From Pestalotiopsis fici W106-1 (Eukaryota > Ascomycota > Sordariomycetes > Amphisphaeriales > Sporocadaceae): DNA of 64,000 nucleotides. Below the pieces are notes generated by a model. It was given only the letters and a program-made list of their open reading frames with translations. It ran no database searches and was not told the DNA's origin. Below are positions 44,398-57,301 of the stretch, in pieces. Both the position numbers and the translations under genes were made by a program. Positions within the stretch are counted from its first letter, which is position 1; each line of letters begins with the position of its first letter. The stretch covers positions 1,663,490 to 1,727,489 of the forward strand of contig NW_006917100.1 of the NCBI RefSeq assembly GCF_000516985.1. Reading direction: 5' to 3'.

Positions 44398-45156
44398 CGT
44401 GCTGAAAAATCTGCGTGTTTTAAGTTTGCCGCGGTTGCGAGGACAGGATGAATATTTCTTGGGGCCCAAGACAAGAACTCGAACTTACAGAACCAAAAAG
44501 TGTGACAATTTTGATTTTCGGCGAATTCGACGACTTTGCTCATTCCCCTAGTGCAGAGTAGAATGCCGATTGAAGGCGGAAGCTAAAAAGTTGGGTGACC
44601 AAACTGACTATTCGAAACTCCACCATTCTGACTCGAAGGGCGAAGGGCGTAGGGCGTAGGGCGTGCATTTGTGCAATCCGTGAACTAACACGAAGAGACG
44701 GAGTGCAAAGTCTTCTTCACTGGGAAAACAGGCCGATAAATCCAAGTTTTACTTGAAGATTAATATTACTCTGACAGTATGACGCGATGAAGTCAAAAGG
44801 TCGCCGTTGAAATTGATCTTGATCTCTGCTTTAAGGGTCAAAACGGTGCCAGCAATTTTCCGATGCCACACTCATCTGCCGTGAGGATTATCATGGGCCT
44901 TCAGACTTGACTTTCTTGCCGACGGCATGCTGGTCATGAAATTGCCCACGAGGTCCGGCCATAGCAAGAATCCCAAGAGTAATCAACGGGAGGTTTCCAG
45001 ATTTTCAAGCCATTGACATTTTTCCAATGTCAAATAACTGACCAACAAGAACAAGAGAGGATTGATTGGAGCCGAATCTGATATTGAGTAGAGGATCATT
45101 CTAATAATAACAATGTTGCTAGCAAAACGCCTTCATCACGAGTCGATATAGCAGGA
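44398..45156. other. Intergenic stretch with a GGGCGTA tandem repeat
   Basis: No gene. About four heptamer units (GGGCGAA then GGGCGTA copies) run from 44638 to 44665, roughly 240-270 bases upstream of the dehydrogenase ATG. Confidence 0.5.
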
Positions 45157-46142
45157 TTATTCATCAAGTACCCGTCTTATACCGTCAGAGAACAAATACC
45201 TCGAGTACAAAATGTGGAAAGCTGTAATTCGACCACCCCATATCTCATCGCCCGTCTGAGGGTTGCAGCTGACATGGGAGAAAGTGATTTTGACAAACTC
45301 TTCTGGTTCTTCAGTCGTGTTCTGTACTTCCTCCCGAGTAACTTCAAAACGATGAGATGAGGCTATTGCCAAGGCGTCTCCACGGAATACCCATTCAATG
45401 AATGGATATGGTGGCGGCAAATACTCGGATGACTGATGGAAGATGTCTTGTCGTTGTTTAGAACTCAATGAGCTGGAGTCCAACACCAGAAAATTACCAA
45501 AGAATAACGAGCCGACTGGTGGTGTCGATGTGGGGGATAGTGACGATAGATCCTGGTTCCAATATGAGGGATGCACAGCGAAAGCAGTGGCCGGAGGCTT
45601 CAGAGGGCCATTGAGGGCTTCCAAAACCGCTACACGTAGAGTCAATATCCGCAGTATATGATTTGGTGGTGTTCCTGTAGTGCTTCTTGATCTTACCTGG
45701 AATACTGTGTAGAGATAAATGGAAACCACATATAAACCACCGCTCCAAAGTAAAGGCAGGCCCACCGAAAAAGCCTCGATTGAATCTGGCTAGGATCTCG
45801 TCGTCGCTCATGTCCCGTTTCAAGCTGCGCACTGGTATCCTCGCACTATAGCTTTCCTGTAGTGCACCACTCAGCTCGACTTTTGGGAGTATACGAGCAA
45901 AAGATTCTCGATGTCCAGGACTTGCGCTGTGAGATGATACTCGTCAATTATTATTCTCGTTCTGAATCACGTCATGTAGATGGTCGCAAAGGTATGAAAT
46001 AGATGTTTACTGCTGCTTTGATGACTCACTGGCATTCATATGTGGCCGGATGAAATGTAGGCGCTGACTGATATGCCACTAGTAATGATGCACCAAATGC
46101 TGCAACGGCTGCCGCTGCCCATCGTGAGACTACTATTGACAT
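45157..46142 (-). CDS. Unrecognised fungal protein, three exons
   Basis: Exons 46142-46030, 45956-45697 and 45629-45157 give 281 aa in consistent phase. I do not recognise the family. The N-terminus is Ala-rich and hydrophobic (WAAAAVAAFGASLLVAY) and could be a signal anchor. RSLKRDMSDDEILARFNRGFFGG is the most distinctive segment. The C-terminal half contains PFIEWVFRGD and ITFSHVSCNPQTG, suggesting a beta-rich domain. The acceptor of intron 1 (ACGAG at 45957) was chosen because nearer CAG sites break the frame; this join is the weakest part. An oligo-T run in exon 2 makes the region sensitive to sequencing error. Confidence 0.6.
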
Positions 46143-47561
46143 GACTGAGTTGATGGACGCGCTGTGAATTACATGTGTCTAGGGAAAGTGCAATTGGATG
46201 AACAGTCAATTGCGAAGCGAAACATTTATATTCTGTGCTGACCATCTTGCTCTAGTGCCTCAGCTGCTGCGATCCGCTGAATTCCGAAGGCGCCGTAAAG
46301 GCCCGGGTCATCGTGCTTACGCCCATATCTGCTCGCGGCGCAATTACGGAGCAAATATGTCAATCGATTGCCTTGACTTATTCTTATGGTTCTGGTCTTC
46401 CCTTCTTTCATACTTTTTTTTGAGACCTTTTCCACGTCCTGGTCTTTATATGCTGTGCTGTGTCATATATGTGCAGTGTGCACTCTTTGCATTACCAGGC
46501 CGAGTCGGGCTGAAAAGTATAATGGCTGTATTTTTTTTTAACTTATTTATGGCCACTAATTGTATTCTAGATACAAAACCAAGTAATTTTATTATGCTCA
46601 TATGACAAGACTATAAGTTCTGTTACTGATTTGGCAATCACACGCGACGCTATTTCTACATCAGGCCTTATGCTCTGCGGGGCGTCACATACGAAGTGCT
46701 TAGGTAGCTTACATGTAGTTTGAATAGGCGTAGGTACAGTACAGGTATCGGTCCTACACAATAGAATGCATGTCTGGTGGGAGGCCTAGAGGATCAGTTG
46801 CATCCTACATCTCATTGAGTCGAAGTTGGTTCGATGAGAATTCTGCCTATCCTCCTAGTTAAACCAGATTGGGGGCCACTTGAATGTTGGCGAAAACCTA
46901 TGAGCAGATCGTCACGGGCTTCATCTAGAAGTAGACTTGCTTGAAAGTATAAGGAAGATATAAGGCAAGCTTCAAAATGTAGGGTGAAGCCAAATGAAAG
47001 ATTTGAACCATTAGACAAGTTCACGTGCACGCTGCGCCATCGCGAAAGCAGAGGATTGAAAGTGATTTCTACTCCCGCAATATTAAGGCAATTGGCTGTG
47101 TAATGACTGTACATGCCATCATTCGTTTAGGTAATATTATATCGTGGAGGTTTCTAGCGTTCTGTAATATGTAGTACGCCTGCAAAGCTTCCATGGAGGC
47201 CAGATAGCCAGAATCGCGTACTACCATAGTACCTCCAGGCTACTGTGTACGTATTGCCGTTGTGGGTCAATCGGCCTTCAAAGGCCTGGCACGCAGTCAT
47301 TGAAGTGTCCCTGATGATAAATCCGAGATGGACATGCGGGGTTGAGGCGAATCACATTCGACGGACGATCTGACCTTAAAGATGATAAAAAGGGCGTGGA
47401 CTTGGATATACCAATGAATGCCAATGCAGTTTGTGTTTTGGTGGTGGAGGTGCACAAGAGTGTATCGTCTAGTCGTACCTATATAGAAGGCTTCTAGATT
47501 CTTGGGCTACCTTGTTACGTGCCAGACAAGCTTGACAAGCTTCTAAATTTGGCTTGATACA
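46143..47561. other. Intergenic stretch left of the retroelement
   Basis: No gene was recognised. Frames such as 46198-46605 plus and 46812-47114 minus lack domains. Base composition is ordinary until the LTR begins. Confidence 0.5.
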
Positions 47562-47566
47562 AAACA
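47562..47566 (+). repeat. Target-site duplication, left copy (AAACA)
   Basis: AAACA directly precedes the 5' LTR and is repeated exactly at 54858-54862 after the 3' LTR. Five bases is the usual duplication size for LTR retrotransposons. Confidence 0.85.
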
Positions 47567-47740
47567 TATTAAACTATGGCACTACGGGGAAATACCAGCT
47601 GCCACGCAGCTAGTAAAAACCTTGCATAATAAAAATACTATAAAACCTTTTAAAAATAGCCTTTTATATAAATTATTAAATTATATTAATATATATATAT
47701 TAACCCCCTATTTATTTTATAGCTATTTAATTATTTAATA
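47567..47740 (+). repeat. 5' LTR (174 bp)
   Basis: It aligns end to end with 54684-54857. The first bases TATT and last bases AATA correspond to TGTT...AACA before C-to-T and G-to-A changes. The 3' copy still ends AACA. Confidence 0.85.
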
Positions 47741-50700
47741 ATTATAAGCCTGGTTTGCATTAGTGTTTTAATAAAATTTCAAATTAATACTAAAAGGGAA
47801 AATATTATAATTTTTTAATTATAAAAAAAAAGCAGATTAGGAGCTTATAGCGATTTACCGGTAATTAAATAGCGACCTTTTTTAAGGCAAACGTTATATT
47901 TTTTTTTCGAAATTAATATTACGAATAAAAGGCCTAATTGCGTCGATTCGTAACGCTATTAGCCTAAGAGTTATTAGATCCCGATAATTAAAAATAACTA
48001 ATTCCTTAATTTGCGATTCTTTAGGGACTAAACGGCGGAAACCTAAATTAAACTTAAATATTAATTTTTAACGCTATTTTTACTATATATAATAATAAAA
48101 GAATAGCTATTAAAAAAGCTCGCGCGTATATCCGATAAATTATAATATTATATTTTTATATTATATTAATAAAAAAAAAGCTATTACGTAGCTAGATATT
48201 AGTATTATAGGCGGCGTTTCGATTTATTAAAAATAAAAATAAACAAATCGTTAAAAACGTATATAAAAAATTTATAAAAGAAAGGGTTTTTAAAAAATAG
48301 CCTATTTACGGATTTTAAACCTAAAGGATAAAGTTTATTTAATATATTTTAAATTTTAAAAAGGTATTTTCGACCGAATTAGCAAATTAAAAAGCTAGGT
48401 TCGGCTTAAAATAAGCTACGCTTATTCCGTAAACGATATAAAAGGCCTATATAAAACAAATTATATTAAAATCGACGTAATCCTATTATAAAGCTATAAA
48501 CGACTTATAAAAAAAATACGAAAAATAAAGCTATATAATACGAAGCAAAGCAAAACCTATAAAATAAAAAAATATTTAATTAATCGTTACGGCCGATTAT
48601 TATTTAGCGAATTTAGCAATTTTTAATTAACAAAATTCGGATTAAAAAAATCGAAGCGATTTATTATTAACTAAAAAGCCGAAAACGGAAAAAAAATTAA
48701 AATCGAGATTTAAGCCTAAATTAAAACCTAAGAAAAATAAACGTAAAAAACCTCCCCGGAATAACTTTTAATACGTTATTTATAAGGTAATTAAATATTA
48801 TTAACGTAGTTATTTTTTTATTTAAAATAACCGCAAGGTTTTTAATCTAAAAAAATAGGAAATCTTTAACCGGAATATAAAAAAAAAAAATTTCGGGCTA
48901 ATATAATAAAGGTTTAGGTTTTATGCGAAAAAACGGCAAAAAATCCGTTCGAATAGGATTACGTAAAAAAGTAATCCAATAATATATTTAAAATAAAGGA
49001 GGAATTTAAAAGGTGTAATTAGGTAAAATTAGGGACGTAATATAGTTTTATAAATATAATTAATATATTTAATTATTTTTTAAAAAATTCGTTTATCGCT
49101 AATATAAAAATTATTTTTTATATATATAATAATTTTAATAAATTTATTAATTTTAAAACCGCGGTAAATTCGTAATATATTTTTATAAAAAACACTAAGG
49201 TTTTAATTAATAAATAAGGTATAATTAATATTAAGGTAAATATACTAATATAGCATTAAAAAACGAAAAACGGCTTTATATATAAATAAGCGAAAAAAGG
49301 TAATATATAATTAATTAATATAGCTTACGTACTAGGTTTTTATTTTAATTTAATATCGCTACCGAAATTTCGAAAAAAACGAAATTTTTACTATAATAAC
49401 CGAAATAATAAATTTATTTAATTTTACGACGAATTAAAGCCGATAGCTTAAATATAAATAATTTATAGCTTTAACGTTTTAAAATATAAACCGTTAAATA
49501 CCCGCGTAATATTAAATTAAAAAAATAAAGCGTTTATTATTATTAACGGAATCCCGTATAATCCGGAAAAAGGGATTAAGAGCCGTTTTTCGGGAAATCC
49601 GAAACCTTTATTAAGCGGTATTATAAGGATTTAGCACGAAAAAATAAAATACCTTTTTTAAAAGGCTTTAGCTAATTTTACCTCGGCGTCGCTAAGATTC
49701 CGCCTAAAAAAAACCGGTAATATATAAATATAATACGTATAAAATAGCAAAAATCTCGAAAATAATTTTTTAATAAGCGGTACCTAATAAGCAGCTAATA
49801 CTTTTTTCGAAATTATATATCGATTAAAAAAATTTATTTAAAAGCTAAAAAAATCGTAAAAAATTTTTTTTAGTTAAACGGGTAATATTTATTATTAATA
49901 AAATTATTAGCTACGTAATAGCGTCGGTAGCGGTAATTTAAAGCAAAAACGAAAATTTTTTATTATTTATAAATATAATTAATTAAATTATTATTTATAA
50001 AAAAGGAAAAGTTAAATTTATTCGCTTAAATAGCAAAATAAACCGCTTAAAAACGGTTAATTAGTGCCGCTAGCGAAATATTAGGTTCGAACCGTTTACC
50101 CCGGGGAATCCGAGTTAAAATTATAAGGCAAAACGGGTAAATAATATAATTATGCGTAAAATACGCGCGATATAATTTTCCGGAAATTTATTATTTTAGC
50201 TATAAAAGCATATCGTAGCTATTACGACGTATTTATATAATCGGACGCTAAAATTATACGATACCGAAAAAAGGCCGCGAAAAATAACTTTAATTAAAAT
50301 ATTACGGTAATATATTTAAGAAAATAAAATTTCCGGATTAAAATTATTTTAAATTGCTTATTTTCGGAGATATAAATATAAATATTTCGTTATAAAAAAA
50401 CTATTAATATATTAAATAAGCAAAATAAATTATCGTTTAAAGCGTATATTAAGTATTTAATAAGATACGATATTTTAAATATATATTTTATTTAGATATT
50501 AGCGAAAAAAAAAGTATTCCGGGTTAAAAACGTAATTTTCGATAAATTATAAATTTACCGGAAGGATCCGCTAAATCCCGGGAAAATTTTAAAAGCCGAG
50601 CTTAACGAATTTTTAAAATTTATAAAAGTATAAAACCAAAAGGCAATTAATATAAAAAAAATCGAGGAATAAGCGGATTTAAAGGCGGTATAGCGTTTAA

Positions 50701-53700
50701 CTATTAGCGATTTTACCAAAAAAATATAATTAAAAAACCGAAAAAATTAATAATAATATTTTTAAAATTAATTAATAATATTAAATACTTTTAGCTACGC
50801 TATTAGGGCCCGGTAATTTAGATTTAATTAATTTTAATATATTTTCGAATCCGACTAAAAATAAAAGGGTAAAAAAACTCGAAGCTATCTTTTTAGCAAT
50901 ATTATTAAATATATCTTTATTTAAGCCGGAAAATAGCAGTATTAATTTAGCGATTTTAAATAAAATATAATAATAATATACGAATAGGTTTTTCGACTTT
51001 AGGAAAAGAAAAATCGCAATAGCTTAATAAAAGGCTTTTTTTAAAAAAGCTAAAAATAAATTAAGCCTGCGAATTACGGATATCCTAAAATTACCGAAAA
51101 CCTATAAAAATTTAAAGCAATACCTATTTAGGGATATTTTTCGGTAAATTATAAACGATTATATACGTTAATATACGAAAGAGTTTAAATCGTAATTAAA
51201 ATATCCAAAGCGAATAACTATAAAGCATTAGGTAATTTATAGCATATAGGTATTTATTTATAAAAACGATAATAAAATCCTTATTAAGCTAAAAGCCAGG
51301 CTCGTAATATATAGGAATTAATAATATACTAGCGATTTACCGACGCGTATTATAATTTTCGCAATTATATTATTACGGATATTACTAATAATAACGGCTT
51401 AATTTAATTTAAAAACGTACTAAATAAACGTAATAAATGCGTTTATATAGGCGGATATCGATAAAAAAATATATATAAAGTTTTCCTTTAGGTTCGAATA
51501 ATTTAGGAAGGTATTGCGTTTAAAAAAGGCTTTATATAATTTTCGGAAATCTTTATTTATATAATAATAAACGTTTATTAAAATATTAATAAATTTCGGT
51601 TTTATAAAAATTTTATAAAAATTATATATTATAATAAAAGGGGATATTATTGTTTTTTTTACGTAAATAATATAATTTTTTATTATTAACGGGCGTATTA
51701 ATAAGAATTTAGCAGTATTAAAGCCGCTTTTTATTTAAAATTTAAGTTAAAAAAAAAGAATTAAAATAATTTTTAGGTATAAATATTTCCCGCGACCGAA
51801 TAGCAAAAAAGCTATAATTTTTATAAAAGTTATATATCGAAAAAGTTATAGCGAGTTTTAAATTCGATAAAGAATTAAAACGAACGAATATCCCGATATT
51901 TAGGGAATTATTCTTATTCGAAAATAAAGCCGATACGGAATCCTAATTATTATATTAATTTAAAATTAGGTCGATTTTATACGCAATTATTTTAATTCGG
52001 CCGGATATAATATTCGCAATAGCCAGGCTTTTTAAATTTAACTCGAATTTATCGCTATAATATTACCAAGCTGCGGATTAAATAATTAGCTACCTATATT
52101 CGATAAAACAGCTAGGTATTTAATATAAATTTTTAAAAAACGAAATAAAGGCATTTATTTACGTAAGCGATACTTTATTTATAAATAATATTTTAAATAA
52201 GAAAAGCAGCTAAGGCTATATAATAATTTTATTTATTAAAGCCGAATTTCTAGTTTTATTATAAACGGCAAAAAAAAGTATTTATTTTTTAAGCTAATAA
52301 AATCTTTAGGTTTAAAATTTAATAAATAATTTATTATTATTTATAATAATAAATAAATTATTTGATTTTTCGTCGAAAAAGCTGCGAAATTATAAATAAA
52401 ATTTAAATATATAAATATTTATATTTATTAGCTAAAGCAAAAGGTTTAACGAGGCTATATAGGAATTTATTAGATAAAAATTAGTTAAATAATAATTAAT
52501 AGGTTTACGAAGGCTTTGCCTAAGCAGAAATTCGAATAATTTAGGGGCCTAATTAATTTTATAAATATTATAATTTTAATTATTAACGGCGGATAGGAAA
52601 TACCTTAATTAGTATTTATTAGTAACCTTATAAAGAAAATAATTTATATTAAAAGGTCGGAAAAGCCGTAAAAATTTAAGTTTTTTACGATAGCGGTATT
52701 TAAAAAGGATTAGCGACCTTATTAGGATTATTTATATTAATAAGTTTAAATTAGCTATTTATAATTATTACGCTAATATTTAAAAACGGGCAAAATATTA
52801 ATATAAATTATTATAAAAATTGCAAAGGTTTAGCGAAATTTTAAATTTTAAGGTTATAAAGATATATTAAAGGTATTATAAGAGGTTTATAAGTGGTTTA
52901 TTAATAAGCATTTTTTAAAAATTTTCGGGAATATTTTATATTTTTTAAAAGTTAGACCTTTTATAATATATATTAATAATATAATAATAAGGATTAAATA
53001 AATATATATTTATAAACCGCGAAGGCCCGGTAACGCAGCGGCGACTTATTAGCGAAGCATTTTTTATTTAACGTTTAAGACCGAAGGTAAAGGTTTAAGT
53101 TTTTTTAGGAAAATTATTATTTTTATTATTTTTTTTATTAGAATTTATAGCTAAAATATTTTAGTTTTAGCAAAAAGTTAATAAATAGTTCGAAATAAAA
53201 TCGAAGCTATATCGAAAGGAATTATTTATTATTTTTTAATATAAAATATAGAATTTTTGGAATTCGTTAAGGAAGCCGGCAAAATTACTAAAAATAAAGC
53301 GGCGAAATTTATTCGAAGCTTTTATAGTTTTACGGAAAAAGCGAATTTCCGAAGCAAAACGATTAATATAATTAGCTTAAATTTTGCGAATTATTAATAA
53401 AATAATAGCGGCCGCTTAACGATTTAATTTATTAAGCTTAGCGATTTTATAAATAGAAAAATTTTTGCGATTTTTTTCCTATTATATAACGCGTTTTAGC
53501 TAATTTTAGGTATTACGGAATATATTTTTAAATTGTAAATAATTAGCAGGTAGCTCGTAAATACGGGAAATTTTAAAATTTATAAATATTTCGCTAAGAA
53601 AATATTTATATATATTTATAAAACGGGTTTTAGCAGTTTTTACGGTACGGGCGGGCTATAGGAAATTAATAGCTAATTCGAAATAAAATCGCAGCTATTA

Positions 53701-54683
53701 TAAATTTAAATATAAGCTTTTTTAAAAATTTAGCAATTTTCGCATTTATCGGAGTTTTCGGCTAGGATTCGGGTTAGTTAATAATTCGCGGGTATACCGC
53801 CGATATATCGAAAATAATTCGAAAATATTTATTTTTAAAATTATAATAACGAGGCTAAATTTCGGGAGGCTTTTAATTTTTTATATAATAAAAATAGCGG
53901 TAATAAAAAATCTTTTAAATTATAGCGAATTAGCTTTAAATTACTAATAACCTATTTAAAAAAAAAATTTATAAAAAGGATTTTTACCGCTATTAAAAAA
54001 AGCCGGTATTATAGCGGTAACGGGAAAACGCGTTAAAAATTAGGCTATAAATACCTATTAGCTATTTATTTGCAAAATATTTGCTATATAAAAATTTACC
54101 GGAAATATAACTAAAAAAAAAATACCGGAATATTTAAACAAAAATCTAAAAAAAGATATATATTAGCAATATTATAAAATCGCGCTTATTTCGCGGGGAT
54201 TTAAAAAAATAAAAAATAAATATAATAAGGAACTAATAGCGAAGCCGAAATTAATAAAATTAACGGTATCGACGATAAAGGCATCGTAGGAGTAATACTA
54301 TAGTGGTAAATAATAATAAAAGGGTAGATTTACGATTCGGGAAAATTAATAAAAAAAAAAAAAAAAAAGGAACGGGAAATCCGGGATTTAAGGGGTTATT
54401 TATATTTGCAATTATTAGCTATTAGATAATTATTCTATTTTCTGGCTAATTATTCCATTTTACAGCCCGGGTGCAGGCCTAAAACGGAAATAATAGCAGG
54501 CGCGGCGTTTGCATTTTAAATTATTTTACGGAGCTTAGGGGAATTACGGCCTATTTGCTACCTAATTAAAAAAAAATTAAAAGCATTTAAAAAAACGGTT
54601 TTAGTGCCGAAAAAGCTTTCTATTTCCCCGGAATATATTATAATAAAATAATCCAGCATAATTAGATTTATGCTAAAAGGGTA

Positions 54684-54857
54684 TATTAAACTATAGCACT
54701 ATAGGGAAATACTAGCTGCCACGCAGCTAATAAAAACCTTGCATAATAGGAATACTATAAAACCTTTTAAAAATAGCCCTTTATATAAATTATTAAATTA
54801 CATTAATATATATGCATCGACCCCCTATTTACTCTGCAGCTACCTAACTATTCAACA
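54684..54857 (+). repeat. 3' LTR (174 bp)
   Basis: The right end retains TTCAACA and several G/C bases (ATGCATCGACCCCC, CTGCAGCTACC) that are A/T in the left copy. The right LTR is therefore less mutated than the left over its second half. A short purine run (AAAAGGG) just before it may be the polypurine tract. Confidence 0.85.
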
Positions 54858-54862
54858 AAACA
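54858..54862 (+). repeat. Target-site duplication, right copy (AAACA)
   Basis: An exact match to 47562-47566. Confidence 0.85.
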
Positions 54863-55639
54863 CTACCAGAAGGTTTACGTTAGCATAGGGGGCTCGGCGA
54901 AAGTTGATCCGATCTTTTATGGGTCGCCAAGCTCTAGGCTTGCTAGGAGGGTTCCCCTTTTTCTCTTCCCCCAAGCTGCTGATTAGGAGCATTGAACACT
55001 GGCTGGACCAATTGACCAGCAAGCTGGGGGAGCCTATGGGGTAAAAGTCTCACGCACTGCGAACGAACCAACGTTACCTATCCGCCGCCCTGGTCGCTCA
55101 GGCCAAATCTTGTCCTCCCAAGTCTGGACCGGACTCCTGTCTCGTAATTTTTTTTTCCTTCTTACCATCTACATTTTTCGAGCTCTGCTGGCTGCTCACC
55201 AGCATTTCTCTTCCCACCGCATTGCCTTGTTGCTGGCTTAAAGCGACGACTGTTGACGACTGTCATCGTCAGCGTCATCTTCCTACTTGGCCATCGCATC
55301 CGCTGACCGGTTGCAATTGGCCAGGCCATCGTTGAGACAGACGCCAAGCTTCGGACGCGTGTCTGCCGCCATCGACAGCCCCCAACTGCAACACCCTCTC
55401 CCGATCGCAGTGACGACCATAAAGGAAGTCATCACTGCAACCGCATTCCCATCTCGAGCGTCCTGCCCCTTATCGAGGGTCTGCGGGGACCTTGACATTC
55501 GCTACTCGATCCTTGCGCCCATTCCAACCAGAATCATCGGGTTGGAGGGAACTGCAGTGTAAAACACATCCGACAACCTCCTTCATCCATACAAACATCT
55601 CCACGCTGGATTAATTACAGTCGTTATCATTGGAGAACC
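54863..55639. promoter_or_regulatory. Promoter/leader of the mannosyltransferase gene
   Basis: Base composition returns abruptly to about half G+C. No gene was seen. Minus- and plus-strand frames of 60-91 codons at 55162-55562 have no domain. The pyrimidine-rich leader precedes the ATG at 55640. Confidence 0.5.
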
Positions 55640-57301
55640 ATGGCCATGGATCTCTTCCGGCGTGCGTATAAGCGCGTGCCAACAGTTGCACCGCAACTGC
55701 CTACCAATGACGAGAAAGGCAAGCCCAAAACCAAGGGCCTAGCATCTCGACTCGCCTTCTTCAAGAGGCCGCTCAGATTAAAGGGCAATTCGAGCATATC
55801 TGTTCCCTTGGGAGTGGTTGTGCTCTTTCCATGCATTGTCCTCATCCTTATCCTGGTGTTGTTTGTTCGACACCCAAGCTCACCAGCCAGGATTTTGATG
55901 CCTGCTGGTGCTCCTCCAGCCATTAGGTACGCATTGAACTCCATCAGAATTTATCAAATGTCATGCTTGATTGTTTGCTAACGCCATCCGCCTGACAGAA
56001 AAATCAGCGAAAAGCATGACAAGGTATTTGTCACTGGCTGTCTCGAACCCGATACGAGCCAACCTCGTGCCAACGCTGCCTTCGTCGTCCTCGCCCGAAA
56101 CAAGGAATTGGACGGTGTCATCCAGTCGGTCAAGTCTATTGAGCGACACTTCAACCGCTGGTACCACTACCCATATGTCTTCCTCAACGACGGCGAGTTC
56201 AACCAGACCTTCAAGGATGTCATCAAGAACTACACTTCGGGTGAGGTTGAATTTGGCCGTGTTGGTCCTGAGATGTGGGGATACCCTGAGTGGATAGACC
56301 CCAAGATCGCCAAGGAGGGTATCGCCAAGCAGGGAGATGCTGCTGTCATGTACGGTGGTCTCGAGTCCTACCACGCCATGTGCCGCTTCTACTCTGGATT
56401 CTTCTACAAGCACCCTCTCCTCGCCAAATACGAGTGGTACTGGCGCTTGGAGCCAGAGATCAAGTACTTCTGCGACATCACTTATGATCCCTTCCTCAAG
56501 ATGATTGAGCACAACAAGACATATGGCTTCACCATTGCCGTCAAGGAGCTCAAGGAAACCGTTCCAAACATCTTCCGCTACGCCTCTGCTTACAAGCGTC
56601 TCAACAACATCACCTCCCAGGGACTTTGGGAGATGTTTGTGGAGCCGCTGGAGAAGCCCAAGGTTTCCAAGCCCGAAGATGACCCCAACTACAAGCCGCC
56701 GTTGCCCGAAGAGATCTTGCGCAGCGACCCCGGCGCCAACACTCTACCTGACATTGATCCCGAGACCATGGAAGGAGAGAAGTACAACATGTGTCACTTC
56801 TGGTCGAATTTCGAAATTGCGAAACTCAGTTGGTTCCGCAGCAAGGAATACGAGGACTTCTTCCAGATGATGGATCGAAGTGGCGGTTTCTGGATGGAGC
56901 GAGTAAGTTAACCATTATTCATCTCGTCACTCGTAACAGTATACTAATTCCTTCACTAGTGGGGTGATGCTCCAATTCACTCTCTGGCTGCTGGTGCTCT
57001 GCTCGGAGTCAAGGATATTCACTACTTCCGAGACTTTGGTTACCGGCACACCACCATCCAGCACTGCCCTGCCAATGCCCCATCCCGCCAGCTTCCCCGC
57101 GAGCCTTTCCTCGAAAAGACCACGCTTGATCCCAAGAAGCGCCAAGAGGAGGACGAATACTTTGAGCAGTGGGATCCCGAGAAGGAGAACGGTGTTGGCT
57201 GCCGCTGCCGCTGTGACACCGACATTGTTGATGTTGAGGGCAAGGAGGGATCCTGCTTGGCCGAGTGGGTCGATGTTGCTGGCGGATGGGCGAGCCCATA
57301 A
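55640..57301 (+). CDS. Alpha-1,2-mannosyltransferase of the KRE2/KTR/MNT1 family (GT15)
   Basis: Three exons, 55640-55926, 55999-56902 and 56960-57301 (510 aa, phases exact). It is a type II Golgi protein: a basic cytosolic head of ~50 residues, one transmembrane anchor (VPLGVVVLFPCIVLILILVLF), a Pro/Ala stem, then the GT15 catalytic domain. Diagnostic blocks are ARNKELDGVIQSVKSIERHFNRWY, YEWYWRLEPEIKYFCDI, CHFWSNFEIAKLSWFRS and HYFRDFGYRHTTIQHCP. The Glu in FWSNFEIA is the one proposed to act in catalysis. The Cys-rich tail (GCRCRCD) is common in filamentous fungi. It transfers mannose from GDP-mannose to O-linked and N-linked cell-wall glycans. This is a core gene. Confidence 0.95.

Larger units (their letters stand above)
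47567..54857 (+). mobile_element. Ty1/copia LTR retrotransposon destroyed by RIP
   Basis: A 7,291 bp element with two 174 bp LTRs and a 5 bp target duplication. Its interior is extremely A+T-rich and TpA-rich, with stops in all frames (no open frame of 60 codons), the mark of repeat-induced point mutation. Degraded copia motifs can still be read on the plus strand. The reverse-transcriptase KALYGLR-like block is at about 51526-51546, a YVDD-like box now reading FYVNNI at about 51656-51676, and an RNase H-like run with SD, KKSS.GY and AE landmarks from about 52170 to 52300. RT then RNase H with the rest of pol upstream fits copia order. About 2.3 kb between RNase H and the 3' LTR has no assigned function. 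The element is inactive. Confidence 0.88.
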
